Below, in pieces: positions 7,656 to 15,934 of a stretch of DNA of 52,630 nt. Where the stretch lies: the NCBI RefSeq assembly GCF_900188455.1, contig NZ_FZOL01000035.1, positions 1-52,630 on the forward strand. The letters run 5' to 3'. Position 1 is the stretch's first letter. Each line of letters starts with the position of its first letter. This DNA is from Pseudomonas japonica (GTDB lineage Bacteria > Pseudomonadota > Gammaproteobacteria > Pseudomonadales > Pseudomonadaceae). The translations under genes were made by a program, and so were the position numbers. The notes beneath the pieces were generated by a model that saw only the letters and a list, made by a program, of their open reading frames with translations, searched no databases and was not told the DNA's origin.

Positions 7656-9342
7656 GGTTGATCTCCTCGAGCGTGGTACGCCCTTCCTGCACCAGTTCCA
7701 GGGCCGATTCGCGCAGCAGGCGCAAGCCGCGGCTACAGGCCAGCGCCTTGATTTTCACCACCGGCTGGCGCTCGACGATCATCTGCCGCAGCTCGTCATC
7801 CAGGTGCAGCAACTCGGCGATCGCGGTTCTGCCGCGATAGCCGCTGCCGCGGCAATGGCCGCAGCCCTTGCCATGGACGAAGCGGTAGTGGCCGACCTGC
7901 CGGGGATCGAGCCCGGAGCGTTGCAGCTCGTCGGCATCGGGCTCGCACGGCACGGCGCAGCTGGTGCAGACCAGGCGCACCAGGCGCTGGGCGAGCACCG
8001 CGTTGAGCGCCGAGACCAGGCTGTAGGGGTCGATTTCCATCTGGGTGAAGCGACCGATCACGTCGAACACGTTGTTGGCGTGGATGGTGGTGAACACCAG
8101 GTGCCCGGTAAGGGCCGACTGCACGGCGATCTGCGCGGTGTCGGGGTCGCGGATCTCGCCGACCATGATCTTGTCCGGGTCGTGACGCAGGATCGAACGC
8201 AGGCCCCGGGCGAAGGTCAGGCCCTTCTTCTCGTTGACCGGAATCTGCAGGACACCCGGCAACTGGTACTCCACCGGGTCCTCGATGGTGATGATCTTGT
8301 CCACGCCGTGGTTGATCTCGGTGATCATCGCGTACAGGGTGGTGGTCTTGCCGCTGCCGGTGGGCCCGGTGACCAGCACCATGCCGTAGGGCTCGGCGGC
8401 CAGCCGGCGCAACTGAGCCAGGGTCGCCTCGGCGAAGCCCAGGGCCTGGAGTTGCACGCCGCAGACCTTGTCGGCCAGGTCCTGTTTGTCCAGCACCCGC
8501 AGCACCGCGTCTTCGCCGAAGATGCTCGGCATGATCGAGACCCGGAAGTCGATCTGCCGGCCACTGATGCCGATCTTGAAACGCCCGTCCTGGGGCACGC
8601 GTTTTTCGCCGATGTCCAGTTCGGCCATGACCTTGACCCGGGAAATCACCTGCTCGGCGAATTCGTTGCCCTGGATCTTGCTGATGTTGTTCAGCACCCC
8701 GTCGATCCGGTACTTGATCACCAGGCCGTTGCCGGTGGTGCCCAGGTGGATATCGCTGGCGTGCATTTTCAGCGCGTCGTACAGGGTCGAGTTGACCAGC
8801 TTGACCACCACGCTGGCGTCTTCGCTGATGCTGGTCAGGGACAGGCTCTGCAGGGTGTCGCTTTCGGTCTGGGTGTCGGCCTGGGCGTTGAGCGACTCCA
8901 CCGCATGGAAGCTTTCTTCGTGACGGGCCAGGTAGGCCTTGAGGTCGTCGGCATGCACCAGGTACAGCGCGGCACCGTGCAGGCAATCGTCGATCCAGGC
9001 CAGGCGGGCATTGTCGAAGGGATCGGCGAACACGCCGATGACGCTCTCGTCGTGACGCAGCAGGATGAATTCGCGCTTGAGGCATTGCGCCAGGGTGACC
9101 CGGTCGAACACCGGGGTGGCGCTGAACAGGGCGTCGCTGTCCAGCACCGGGTAGTGCAGCGTGGCGCCGAGGCAGTGGATGAAAGGCATGGGCGCCAGTT
9201 CGCTGAGCGCCCCGAGGGCGTCGAGCAGTCGTTCGCCGGAACTGGCGGCACGGGCGCGGGCCTGAGCCAGCTGTTCACTGCTGAAACGCAACGGTACAGG
9301 GGCTGACTGCACCGTTTCCAAGGCAAGGGACAGACGGTCCAT
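7636..9342 (-). CDS. gspE: Type II secretion ATPase GspE
   Basis: This 568-residue protein has an N-terminal MshEN-like region (about 1-150) and the full secretion ATPase core. Walker A GPTGSGKTT lies near residue 325; the core also shows IITIEDPVEY, the DPDKIMVGEIRDPDTA Walker B/Asp box and the LVFTTIHAN His box. A zinc-binding CxxC pair follows (CTSC near 459 and CGHC near 490). It powers pseudopilus assembly from the cytoplasmic face. It is the first gene of the run that ends with csgG; GGAGAG precedes ATG 9342. The nearest partner GspF is about 14 kb away at 23678, on the other strand. Confidence 0.93.
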   Translation of the reverse strand: MDRLSLALETVQSAPVPLRFSSEQLAQARARAASSGERLLDALGALSELAPMPFIHCLGATLHYPVLDSDALFSATPVFDRVTLAQCLKREFILLRHDESVIGVFADPFDNARLAWIDDCLHGAALYLVHADDLKAYLARHEESFHAVESLNAQADTQTESDTLQSLSLTSISEDASVVVKLVNSTLYDALKMHASDIHLGTTGNGLVIKYRIDGVLNNISKIQGNEFAEQVISRVKVMAELDIGEKRVPQDGRFKIGISGRQIDFRVSIMPSIFGEDAVLRVLDKQDLADKVCGVQLQALGFAEATLAQLRRLAAEPYGMVLVTGPTGSGKTTTLYAMITEINHGVDKIITIEDPVEYQLPGVLQIPVNEKKGLTFARGLRSILRHDPDKIMVGEIRDPDTAQIAVQSALTGHLVFTTIHANNVFDVIGRFTQMEIDPYSLVSALNAVLAQRLVRLVCTSCAVPCEPDADELQRSGLDPRQVGHYRFVHGKGCGHCRGSGYRGRTAIAELLHLDDELRQMIVERQPVVKIKALACSRGLRLLRESALELVQEGRTTLEEINRVTFIA

Positions 9343-9427
9343 GGCTTGCTCTCCAACGCCGGGGGGCTTTGAGCCCTATCGACGCGGCGAGCCATTTCGG
9401 CCCAGGCCGGAACGTCTTGTCGCGTCA

Positions 9428-9958
9428 CTACTCCCCGGTGAGCAAGTGTTCGTCGTCTGGGGCCAGGGAGGTCGCGCTTCGTCGGCGGTCCGCCAGCACC
9501 CAACTGCCGTCGTACATCTGCAGCGGGAAGCTCTCAGTCTTGTTCTGGCGGCGTTCGACGAAGCCCTCGGCGCGGGTCACGGCTGCTCCGGGTTCGCGCT
9601 CCACCCCCAGCAGGTCGAAGATCGCTCGGGCCAGCTCCGCCAGGGGGAACGGCTTGAACAGGATATGACTGACTCCCAGCGCCCGGGCCCGATCACAGAC
9701 TTCCGTGGTGGGGTGCCCGGTAATCAGCACGAAGTGGCATTTCCTGTCCTGGCGAACGGCATCGAGAACGTCAAAACCTTCCATATCGGGCAAGCGGTAA
9801 TCGAACACCATCACATCGGGCGCGAAACCTTCGGCAACTCCGATGGCCGTGGCGCCGTCGTGCGCTATCAGGACTTCCAGCCCTTGCGCCTGCAGGTAAT
9901 CCTGGAGGTTCCGTGCAAGCAGCTGTTCGTCTTCAACAACCAGTACTTTGTTCAACAA
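9428..9958 (-). CDS. Receiver-only response regulator
   Basis: This protein of about 176 residues has a receiver domain: VLVVEDE acidic pair, phospho-acceptor Asp53 in VMVFDYRLPDMEGF, Thr in VLITGHPT, and Lys in ILFKPFPLAEL. A 50-residue tail without a DNA-binding or enzymatic domain follows. TTG at 9958 is chosen as start because AAGGAG lies 6 nt upstream; the in-frame ATG at 10030 would fall upstream of the predicted sigma-54 transcription start. It sits between the oxidase operon and the secretion operon, with 85 nt before gspE, so it may be co-transcribed with the latter. Its kinase and output partner are not visible. Confidence 0.85.
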   Translation of the reverse strand: MLNKVLVVEDEQLLARNLQDYLQAQGLEVLIAHDGATAIGVAEGFAPDVMVFDYRLPDMEGFDVLDAVRQDRKCHFVLITGHPTTEVCDRARALGVSHILFKPFPLAELARAIFDLLGVEREPGAAVTRAEGFVERRQNKTESFPLQMYDGSWVLADRRRSATSLAPDDEHLLTGE

Positions 9959-10025
9959 GGCGGTCTCCTTGTAGCCGCGGATCCGAGAGCCGGGCCTGGT
10001 GGAGTGTGTGCCTTGCTTAGGCTTG

Positions 10026-10041
10026 AGCACACTTCATGCCA
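10026..10041 (-). promoter_or_regulatory. Candidate sigma-54 promoter for the response regulator (and secretion operon)
   Basis: The minus strand reads TGGCATGAAGTGTGCT, with the invariant GG and GC separated by 10 nt and two mismatches to TGGCACG-N4-TTGCW. The predicted start near 10015 leaves a leader of about 57 nt before the TTG start of the regulator. Confidence 0.55.
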
Positions 10042-10114
10042 GGCTTCACAACGCTCCAGCCAGCGCTGCATATGATTGATATCCATAAGTATTTTTCTAC
10101 ACTCGAAAGGCTCT

Positions 10115-10172
10115 CCCCCAAACACGGGGGCATCTGCGGACAGGGTCTCGGGCGTTTGCCCCACTAGTGGGG
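10115..10172. promoter_or_regulatory. Two C4/G4-armed palindromes upstream of the sigma-54 promoter (possible enhancer sites)
   Basis: CCCCC-AAACAC-GGGGG (10115-10130) and CCCC-ACTAGT-GGGG (10159-10172, fully palindromic) lie about 107 and 150 bp upstream of the predicted regulator start, a normal distance for sigma-54 activator binding. The second overlaps the stop codon of the parvulin gene. Similar 6-bp-spaced G4/C4 palindromes occur near the other sigma-54 promoters here. A terminator role is less likely because there is no T run. Confidence 0.4.
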
Positions 10173-11135
10173 AAAACGGCTGCGGTCATCGTCGATCCGT
10201 TCGATCCGATTGCTCGAGCGCAACTGCGCCAGGGCGTGCTGCCGGGCCTTCGCCCGTTGCTCGCGGGCGAGGTAAGTGCGAACCATTTCCAATCCTTGTT
10301 GTTCTGAGACATCGGCTGCCCCCAAGTGGTTCTGCAAGAGAATCAGGTGCCATCCCACATCCGTACGCACTGCCTGGCTGATCTCGCCGGAAGCCATGGC
10401 AAAGGCCGCGGCCTCGAACTCCGGAAACATGCGGCCCCGGGGAAAGTAACCCAGGTCGCCCCCCACGCCGGCGGAAGCATCTTCGGAGCGGCGTCTGGCG
10501 ACACTGGCGAAGTCCTCGCCCGCATCGATTTCCCGGCGGACTTCTTCCAAGCGTAGCCGCGCGGCCTCGACCGCGGCGGGATCGGCATCACGGGCGACCT
10601 TGATCAGGATATGCCGGGCCTGGACCTGCTCCGGCCGACTCATCTCGGCGCGGTGTTGCGCATAGAAGGCCCGGACCTGCCCGTCGTCCGGCGCGGCGAC
10701 CGTGGTCAGTTCGTCGAACATCTGCCGGGCCGCCAGTTCGCGCCGGGTGTAGTCGGCATAACCGGCCTCGTCGAACCCCGCGTCGGCCAGCCGCCGGGCA
10801 AACACCTCGGCGCCGCCCATGGCCTGGCGGGTCTGCTCGATCTGGGTGGCGACCACCTCGTCGCTGATCCGCACCCCGCGCCGGAGCGCTTCCTGCCAGA
10901 GCAGTTCCTTGTCGATCAGGGCGTCCAGCGCCTGTCGCCGCAACTGCTGGTAGGCCTTGGGACTGCGGATGCTGCCCAGCGCCCGCCCCTGGTCCTCCAG
11001 GTACTCGGCGAAATAGCGTTCCAGGCGAAACGCCGAAATCTCCTCGCCATTGACCCGCGCGACCACCGGCTCGTTGGCGCTCAGCGCCCAGGGTGTCCAC
11101 AGGACCAGCAGGATCAGGCAATCATTGAGTTTCAT
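10164..11135 (-). CDS. Periplasmic parvulin-type peptidyl-prolyl isomerase
   Basis: This 323-residue exported protein has a signal peptide ending near ALSANEPVV, an N-terminal SurA/PpiD-like helical chaperone region (about 25-165) and a PpiC rotamase domain (about 180-280: ARHILIKV, FASVARRRSEDASAGVGGDLGYFPRGRMFPEFEAAAF, VRTDVGWHLILL). It probably folds exported partners such as the giant oxidase before secretion; that is an inference from context. ATG at 11135 has CGGAGTCC upstream. It is the last gene of the oxidase operon, 13 nt after the cytochrome fusion gene. Confidence 0.85.
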   Translation of the reverse strand: MKLNDCLILLVLWTPWALSANEPVVARVNGEEISAFRLERYFAEYLEDQGRALGSIRSPKAYQQLRRQALDALIDKELLWQEALRRGVRISDEVVATQIEQTRQAMGGAEVFARRLADAGFDEAGYADYTRRELAARQMFDELTTVAAPDDGQVRAFYAQHRAEMSRPEQVQARHILIKVARDADPAAVEAARLRLEEVRREIDAGEDFASVARRRSEDASAGVGGDLGYFPRGRMFPEFEAAAFAMASGEISQAVRTDVGWHLILLQNHLGAADVSEQQGLEMVRTYLAREQRAKARQHALAQLRSSNRIERIDDDRSRFPH

Positions 11136-11148
11136 GGGCGGACTCCGG

Positions 11149-12699
11149 TCACGGCATCGCGGCAACGGGTTTATAGGGCGCCACCAGGTAGAAGCGCTGC
11201 TCGGGCAGTTCCAGGGTCACCACATGGGCGCCGTTCAGGCCCAGGCGGCGGCCGGGGCCGAAGCTGATCGGCGGGGTCAGGCCGGTGGCGAAGTCATGCA
11301 GGCCCTCCAGGGCGTCGACCAGCCGTTCACGGCTGATGTCGCGGCCGGCCTGCTTCATGCCCTCGCCCAGCAGCAGCATCGAGCTGAACGCCGCCACTTG
11401 CAGCACCGCGTACTGCCCGTCGAGGCCCGCCGCTGCACGGACCTGGGTCAGTGCCTGGCGCCCGGCCGGCGTCCAGTCGCCGGGCACGAAGGGATAGGCC
11501 AGGAAGACCCGGCGGGAAAAACCCTCCGGCACCTGCAGCAGATCGCCGGCCACCTGGTTGGCGACGGCGAACAGGTAAGGTGTCTGTCCGGCCGCCTGCA
11601 GGCGGCTGGCGAACGCGCTGAAACCGCTGCCATTGCCCAGGTAGAAGACCGAGCGCGGCATCGGCAGCGCTGCCGCCTGCTCCGGGTCCGAGGCCTGCAG
11701 GCGCACATCCTGCCAGCCGTTGGCCCGCAGGTACTGGCCAAGATTCTGCGCCGCCCGTTGCAGGTCCGCCTCGTCCGGGTAGGTGATCAGGGTCGGTCCC
11801 TGGCGCGCGTCCAGGGGCTGTGCGGCGTAGTCGGCCAGGGCGATCAGTTGCTCGCGCAGCCCCGGCAAGGGCTCGAAGATCTGCCGGCTCGACTCGGCGT
11901 CGCCGAGCAGCGACAGCGCGCCGATCAACGGCACCCCGGCCCGTTCCAGGCGCGGGGCCAGCAGCGGCCCGAGCGCTGGTGCCAGTGGCGCGACCACGGC
12001 AAACACCTGCTCCTCGTCGAGCAGCCGGTCGAGGGCCTGCCCGGCACTGTGCCGGTCCGGGCCGGGATCGACGATGGTCAGGCGTAACCGGCGGCCATGG
12101 ATACCGCCCGCCTGGTTGATGCGCGCGATGCAGCCCTGGAGCAGCGCGGCCACGGTGGCGCCCTCCTCGGCCAGAGGCCCGCTGCCGGGCAGCAGGGTGC
12201 CCAGGTGCACGCTGTCGGCCTCCACGCCGGGATCGCGGTCCTCGGCCAGGCGCTTGAGGTAGGCGGTCAGGTTGCGCTGGTCGTTCAGCGACAGGACGAA
12301 GCGCGGCATGCTCGGGTCGAGCCGGTTGCCCGCCGGATCGAGACCTTCCTGGATCGCCCGGGCCAGGGTGCCGTCGGCATAGGCCGGGTAACTGCGGCCA
12401 TTGACCTGCTGCTGGCCATGCACACTGCTCAGCCGCGACCAGCCAAGGTCCACCGGCCGTACCCCGCCCTCCGGTCGCCCGCGGCCGTCGGCGCCATGGC
12501 AACCGGCGCACGGCAGGTGGCTGGCCGGCAGCAGCGTGCCCGCCGCGCCGACCCGCGCCATGAGCGGCTCGCCGCTCGCCGACAGGCCTTCACGGTACAG
12601 GCGCTTGCCGGCGCTCTCGCTGGGGTCCAGCGTCAGCGCCCAGGCGCCGCTGGCCAGGGCGGCCAGCCAGCACAGGCCGAGGACAAGGAAGGTCTTCAT
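11149..12699 (-). CDS. Cytochrome c domain fused to a periplasmic ligand-binding protein
   Basis: This 516-residue exported protein (signal peptide ending AWA) has one c-type haem site (Cys64-Ala-Gly-Cys67-His68). The first ~150 residues form a class-I cytochrome with DPSMPRFVLSLNDQRNLTAYLKRLA supplying the candidate Met ligand. It continues into a type-1 periplasmic binding fold (about 165-500: VHLGTLLPGSGPLAEEGATVAALLQGCIARINQAGGIHGRRLRLTIVD), the Leu/Ile/Val-binding type. No permease genes follow, so it is not an obvious uptake system; it may sense a ligand and relay electrons. It lies between the Sco and parvulin genes. Confidence 0.85.
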   Translation of the reverse strand: MKTFLVLGLCWLAALASGAWALTLDPSESAGKRLYREGLSASGEPLMARVGAAGTLLPASHLPCAGCHGADGRGRPEGGVRPVDLGWSRLSSVHGQQQVNGRSYPAYADGTLARAIQEGLDPAGNRLDPSMPRFVLSLNDQRNLTAYLKRLAEDRDPGVEADSVHLGTLLPGSGPLAEEGATVAALLQGCIARINQAGGIHGRRLRLTIVDPGPDRHSAGQALDRLLDEEQVFAVVAPLAPALGPLLAPRLERAGVPLIGALSLLGDAESSRQIFEPLPGLREQLIALADYAAQPLDARQGPTLITYPDEADLQRAAQNLGQYLRANGWQDVRLQASDPEQAAALPMPRSVFYLGNGSGFSAFASRLQAAGQTPYLFAVANQVAGDLLQVPEGFSRRVFLAYPFVPGDWTPAGRQALTQVRAAAGLDGQYAVLQVAAFSSMLLLGEGMKQAGRDISRERLVDALEGLHDFATGLTPPISFGPGRRLGLNGAHVVTLELPEQRFYLVAPYKPVAAMP

Positions 12700-12708
12700 G
12701 GCCCGTGC

Positions 12709-13344
12709 TCACCGGCCGACCACGGGCATGGTCAGCAGTTGCAGGCGCTGGGCGATGGCGGCGGCCGGCGCATCCGGACGGATCTTGCTCCAGCGCTTGT
12801 TGGCCACATCGCCGACGATCAGTTGCGTGGAGTGCTGCTCGGGCGACGGCACGATCTGCCCGATGCGGCGCAGCACCAGGTCGATCTTCGCCTTGTCGCC
12901 GGTGAGGAAAAGCCAGTGGGGATCATCGACCCCTTGCTTCAGGGTAAAGGCCTTGAGCACCGCCGGCGTGTCGCGCAGCGGGTCACTGGTAAGGGAAATG
13001 AAGGTAATGCCCTCGGCCTGCTCGCCCAGCATGTCCCGCACCTCCTTGAGCTTGCGGGTGATCAGGGGGCAGGCATCGGTGCAACTGGTGAAGATCACGT
13101 TGAGCAGCACCACGCGGTTTTCCAGGGCATCGCTGTAGAACCGCAGGGTCTCGCCGTTCTGGTCCTGCAGCGGGGTATCGGTGAACCAGGTCCGGGCATC
13201 GTGGGTGCCGCGGACCGTCGGTTCCGCGGCCAGCGTTTTCTCCGGTTCCGCCGTCGCCTCGGGGGCGTGCTGTTCATGGGCGAACACCACGGCGGTGAAG
13301 ACGCAGAAGCACACCCACAGAACAATCCAGTCGCTGATCTTCAT
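12709..13344 (-). CDS. Sco1/SenC-family copper chaperone (second copy)
   Basis: This 211-residue protein has an N-terminal signal/anchor helix (WIVLWVCFCVFTAVVFA) and a thioredoxin-like Sco domain. The copper site is CxxxC (SCTDACP) plus a later His (SPEQHSTQL), and the DPLRDTP and WLFLTGD family motifs are present. Sco proteins deliver copper or reduce cysteines at copper sites. Here the target is probably the giant multicopper oxidase rather than cytochrome oxidase. ATG 13344 overlaps the upstream Sco gene by ATGA. Confidence 0.88.
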   Translation of the reverse strand: MKISDWIVLWVCFCVFTAVVFAHEQHAPEATAEPEKTLAAEPTVRGTHDARTWFTDTPLQDQNGETLRFYSDALENRVVLLNVIFTSCTDACPLITRKLKEVRDMLGEQAEGITFISLTSDPLRDTPAVLKAFTLKQGVDDPHWLFLTGDKAKIDLVLRRIGQIVPSPEQHSTQLIVGDVANKRWSKIRPDAPAAAIAQRLQLLTMPVVGR

Positions 13345-13985
13345 GGTTGCTGCTCCAGGGCGAGCGCGTGGTGGCTGGCTTGCGCATGACGTTGCGCGCT
13401 CAGCTTTTCCACTTCCCGGATCAACACCTCGGGGTCGGTGAAGCCGTAGTAGCGGGTCCAGTTGCGACTGTTGCCATCGCCCACCAGGATCAACGGGGCG
13501 TGGCTCCTGACGTCGCCGCTGAAGCTGCCCAGGCCCTTGAGGGTTTCCGTCACCGCGCTCGGCGAACCGGTCAGCCAGCTCCAGCCGGGACCGTTCTGGA
13601 ACGCCCGGGCGTAATCGGCGAGGCGCCGGGCATCGTCGCGCTGCGGATCGATGCTGATCGAGACCAGTTGCACCTCGCCGCCAACCCGCTCGCCCAGTTG
13701 CTTCTGCACCTTTCCCAGGATCGACGACACCACCGGGCAAACCGTGGTGCAACTGGTGTAGATGAAACTCATGACCACGATCCGGTCCTTCACCAGGTCG
13801 TTTTCCAGCTGTACCGCACGGCCGTCCTGGTCGACCAAGGCGACGTCGGCGAACCTCACCTGGGTCGCCTGGGCGCTGGACGGAGCGGCCGTCGTGCCGT
13901 GGCCGGCGTGTTCACCCGCCGAATGTGCCTGGACCTGGGTGATCGCGGCGAACAGCAGGCCGAGCGTCAGCAAGAATCGGTTCAT
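13341..13985 (-). CDS. Sco1/SenC-family copper chaperone (first copy)
   Basis: This 214-residue exported protein (signal ending VQA) is followed by a His-rich stretch (HSAGEHAGHG) that could bind metal. The Sco fold has SCTTVCP (CxxxC), SISIDPQRD, WLTGS and the conserved His in RSHAPLILVGD. GAGGAAA precedes ATG 13985. The two Sco copies are clearly diverged from each other, so they may act on different copper sites or in sequence. The gene follows the beta-propeller gene by 13 nt. Confidence 0.88.
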   Translation of the reverse strand: MNRFLLTLGLLFAAITQVQAHSAGEHAGHGTTAAPSSAQATQVRFADVALVDQDGRAVQLENDLVKDRIVVMSFIYTSCTTVCPVVSSILGKVQKQLGERVGGEVQLVSISIDPQRDDARRLADYARAFQNGPGWSWLTGSPSAVTETLKGLGSFSGDVRSHAPLILVGDGNSRNWTRYYGFTDPEVLIREVEKLSAQRHAQASHHALALEQQP

Positions 13986-13998
13986 GTCGGTTTCCTCT

Positions 13999-15903
13999 TC
14001 AGTGGGCCACGCCGGGGACGACCCGGACACTGGCGAAAGTCTTGTCGCCAAAGTCCGCGCCCAGGGAGGCGGCGCGTACATGCAGGTACCAGGCACCGGG
14101 CTGGTCCAGGGTCAGCGGCACCTCGTAGATGCCCTCGTCCACTTCCCGCGCGGCCACGCTGCGGGCGCGCGACGAGGGCGCACGGAAGTAGCGCACCTGA
14201 ACGTCCTTGAGCCCGCCCCGGCGCACCTCCTGCGTGCCCTGGACGATGCGAAAGCGCACCCGGTACGGGCTGCCGAGGGCCGTACTGGCGCTGTCGAGCA
14301 TGAATTCGACCCTGGGCACCCCGGGCAGCCGGGCGCTGTCGCCGGCGGGCTCGACCAGGGTACTGAAGCAATGGACGATATTCGGCTGGTTGAGCAGGAA
14401 CGCGACATCGAAGCGGCCGGCGGGCGGCAGCTTGACCCGCGTGCTGTAAAGCCCCGGCGCCACCTCCCGCAGGCTGCGGTCGATCACCAGCGCGGCGCGC
14501 GCCATCTGGCCGCGGTTGGGGTAGCCGGACATCGGCGCGTTCATGCCCTCGGCGTAGAAATAGGTGGTGTTGTCCACCGGGTTGACCACGAACACCGCGT
14601 TGTCGTCCCGCGTCACCGCCAGGCTCGCGGCCAGCGGCAGGTCGCCCGCCAGGCGCGGTGCCTGGGGACCGGCGTCGAAGCCCTGGCTGATCGGCGTACG
14701 CCCGGCCCTCAGCGAGGCGAGGTTGATCATCGTCACCTTGGCCGACGACAGCCCGCGGATATAGGCGTAGGCCTGGCTGAACACCACCTGGTAAGGCTCG
14801 CTGGACACCGCCAGGTCGTGGATCAGGGCGTCGTTGCCGGCGTCGATGATCGAGGCCTGGTTCTCCAGGGTGTTGAGCACCACGGCAAAGCGTCCGTCGT
14901 GGCTGAAGCCCATCGGGCCCAGCCCCTGTTTCAGCTGGACCACCCGACGCACCGCAAGGCTGGCGGCGTCGATGACCGTGACCGTGCCGTCCTTGCCGTC
15001 GGCGACATAGGCCGCCTGGGACAGCGGCGACCAAGCCAGCGACAGCGGATGCGAGCCGGTCTTCAGTTGCTTGCTCAGGGTCAGGCTGGCGATGTCGATG
15101 ATGCTCACCGTGCCGTCGTCGCGGTTGCTGACGAAGGCGTGGCGGCTGTCCTGGCTGAAGGCGATTTCGTGGTGGCCGGCACCGGTGGCCAGGTGCTTCA
15201 GCGGCTTGAGGCTCTGCGCATCGATCACCGTGACCCCGGAGCGTACGGGCGTGCGGGCATTGTTGCCGACCCACAGCAGGCGCTCGTCGGGTTGCAGGGC
15301 CAGCCGCACAGGCTCGTCGCCGGCGGCGATGCTGTCGATGACCTTGAAGCGCTCGCTGTCGATGACCGCCACTTCGCCGGCGGTGGGCATGGAGACGAAC
15401 ACCCGCTTGTTGTCCTTCGGCGTCACCCAGTCCATCGGCGCCTGTTTCAGCTCGATCCGCGCCCGGGTGCTGGTGATCCCGCCGACCGACACCTGCGGAT
15501 CGACCACCGACACGCTGGCATCACGGTTCATGACCAGCAGGAAGTAGCTGTTCAGATCGAGCAGCGACCGGGCACCGATATTCGACTTGAGGAAGGTCCC
15601 GACCCGCGACTTGCAACTGTGCTCGCGGCCCTGGGCGAGGTCCGCGGCGACGGCCTGCGGGTCGAGCCAGGCGCCCGGTGCCAACCCCGCCAGGGGCTGG
15701 CCGGAGGCACTGTCGCTGATGCGGAAACCGACATCGGCGAACTCGCCCTCGCGCAGCACGCCATCCGCGGCCAGGGGCGTGATCCGCAGCGCCACCGCCA
15801 CCCCGTCGCGCACCAGCGTGCCCTCGTCCCCGGCCGCCCAGGCCGCGTTCCCCAGGGCCAGCAACAGCGCCCCGATCCACCACCCGCGTATGCCCTTGCC
15901 CAT
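13999..15903 (-). CDS. Exported YVTN-type beta-propeller protein
   Basis: This 634-residue protein has a signal peptide ending AWA. From about residue 120 to 440 it has repeated beta-propeller blades with VSVVDP, VAVIDSERFKVIDSIAAGDEP, VSIIDIASL and VTVIDAASLAVRRVV motifs, like the cytochrome cd1/YVTN family. The C-terminal 170 residues look like Ig-type beta domains (PAGRFDVAFLLNQP, PGAWYLHVRAAS). It probably serves as a scaffold or interaction partner for the oxidase; the function is not known. It starts 31 nt after the oxidase stop with a strong GGAGGAAGG site. Confidence 0.85.
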   Translation of the reverse strand: MGKGIRGWWIGALLLALGNAAWAAGDEGTLVRDGVAVALRITPLAADGVLREGEFADVGFRISDSASGQPLAGLAPGAWLDPQAVAADLAQGREHSCKSRVGTFLKSNIGARSLLDLNSYFLLVMNRDASVSVVDPQVSVGGITSTRARIELKQAPMDWVTPKDNKRVFVSMPTAGEVAVIDSERFKVIDSIAAGDEPVRLALQPDERLLWVGNNARTPVRSGVTVIDAQSLKPLKHLATGAGHHEIAFSQDSRHAFVSNRDDGTVSIIDIASLTLSKQLKTGSHPLSLAWSPLSQAAYVADGKDGTVTVIDAASLAVRRVVQLKQGLGPMGFSHDGRFAVVLNTLENQASIIDAGNDALIHDLAVSSEPYQVVFSQAYAYIRGLSSAKVTMINLASLRAGRTPISQGFDAGPQAPRLAGDLPLAASLAVTRDDNAVFVVNPVDNTTYFYAEGMNAPMSGYPNRGQMARAALVIDRSLREVAPGLYSTRVKLPPAGRFDVAFLLNQPNIVHCFSTLVEPAGDSARLPGVPRVEFMLDSASTALGSPYRVRFRIVQGTQEVRRGGLKDVQVRYFRAPSSRARSVAAREVDEGIYEVPLTLDQPGAWYLHVRAASLGADFGDKTFASVRVVPGVAH

Positions 15904-15934
15904 GTCCTTCCTCCCCCTCGGATTGCACCGGCGA

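Noticed and set aside
9952..10164. Small minus-strand frame (70 codons) before the response regulator
   Set aside because: It overlaps the sigma-54 element and the regulator start, has no good ribosome binding site, and shows no domain.
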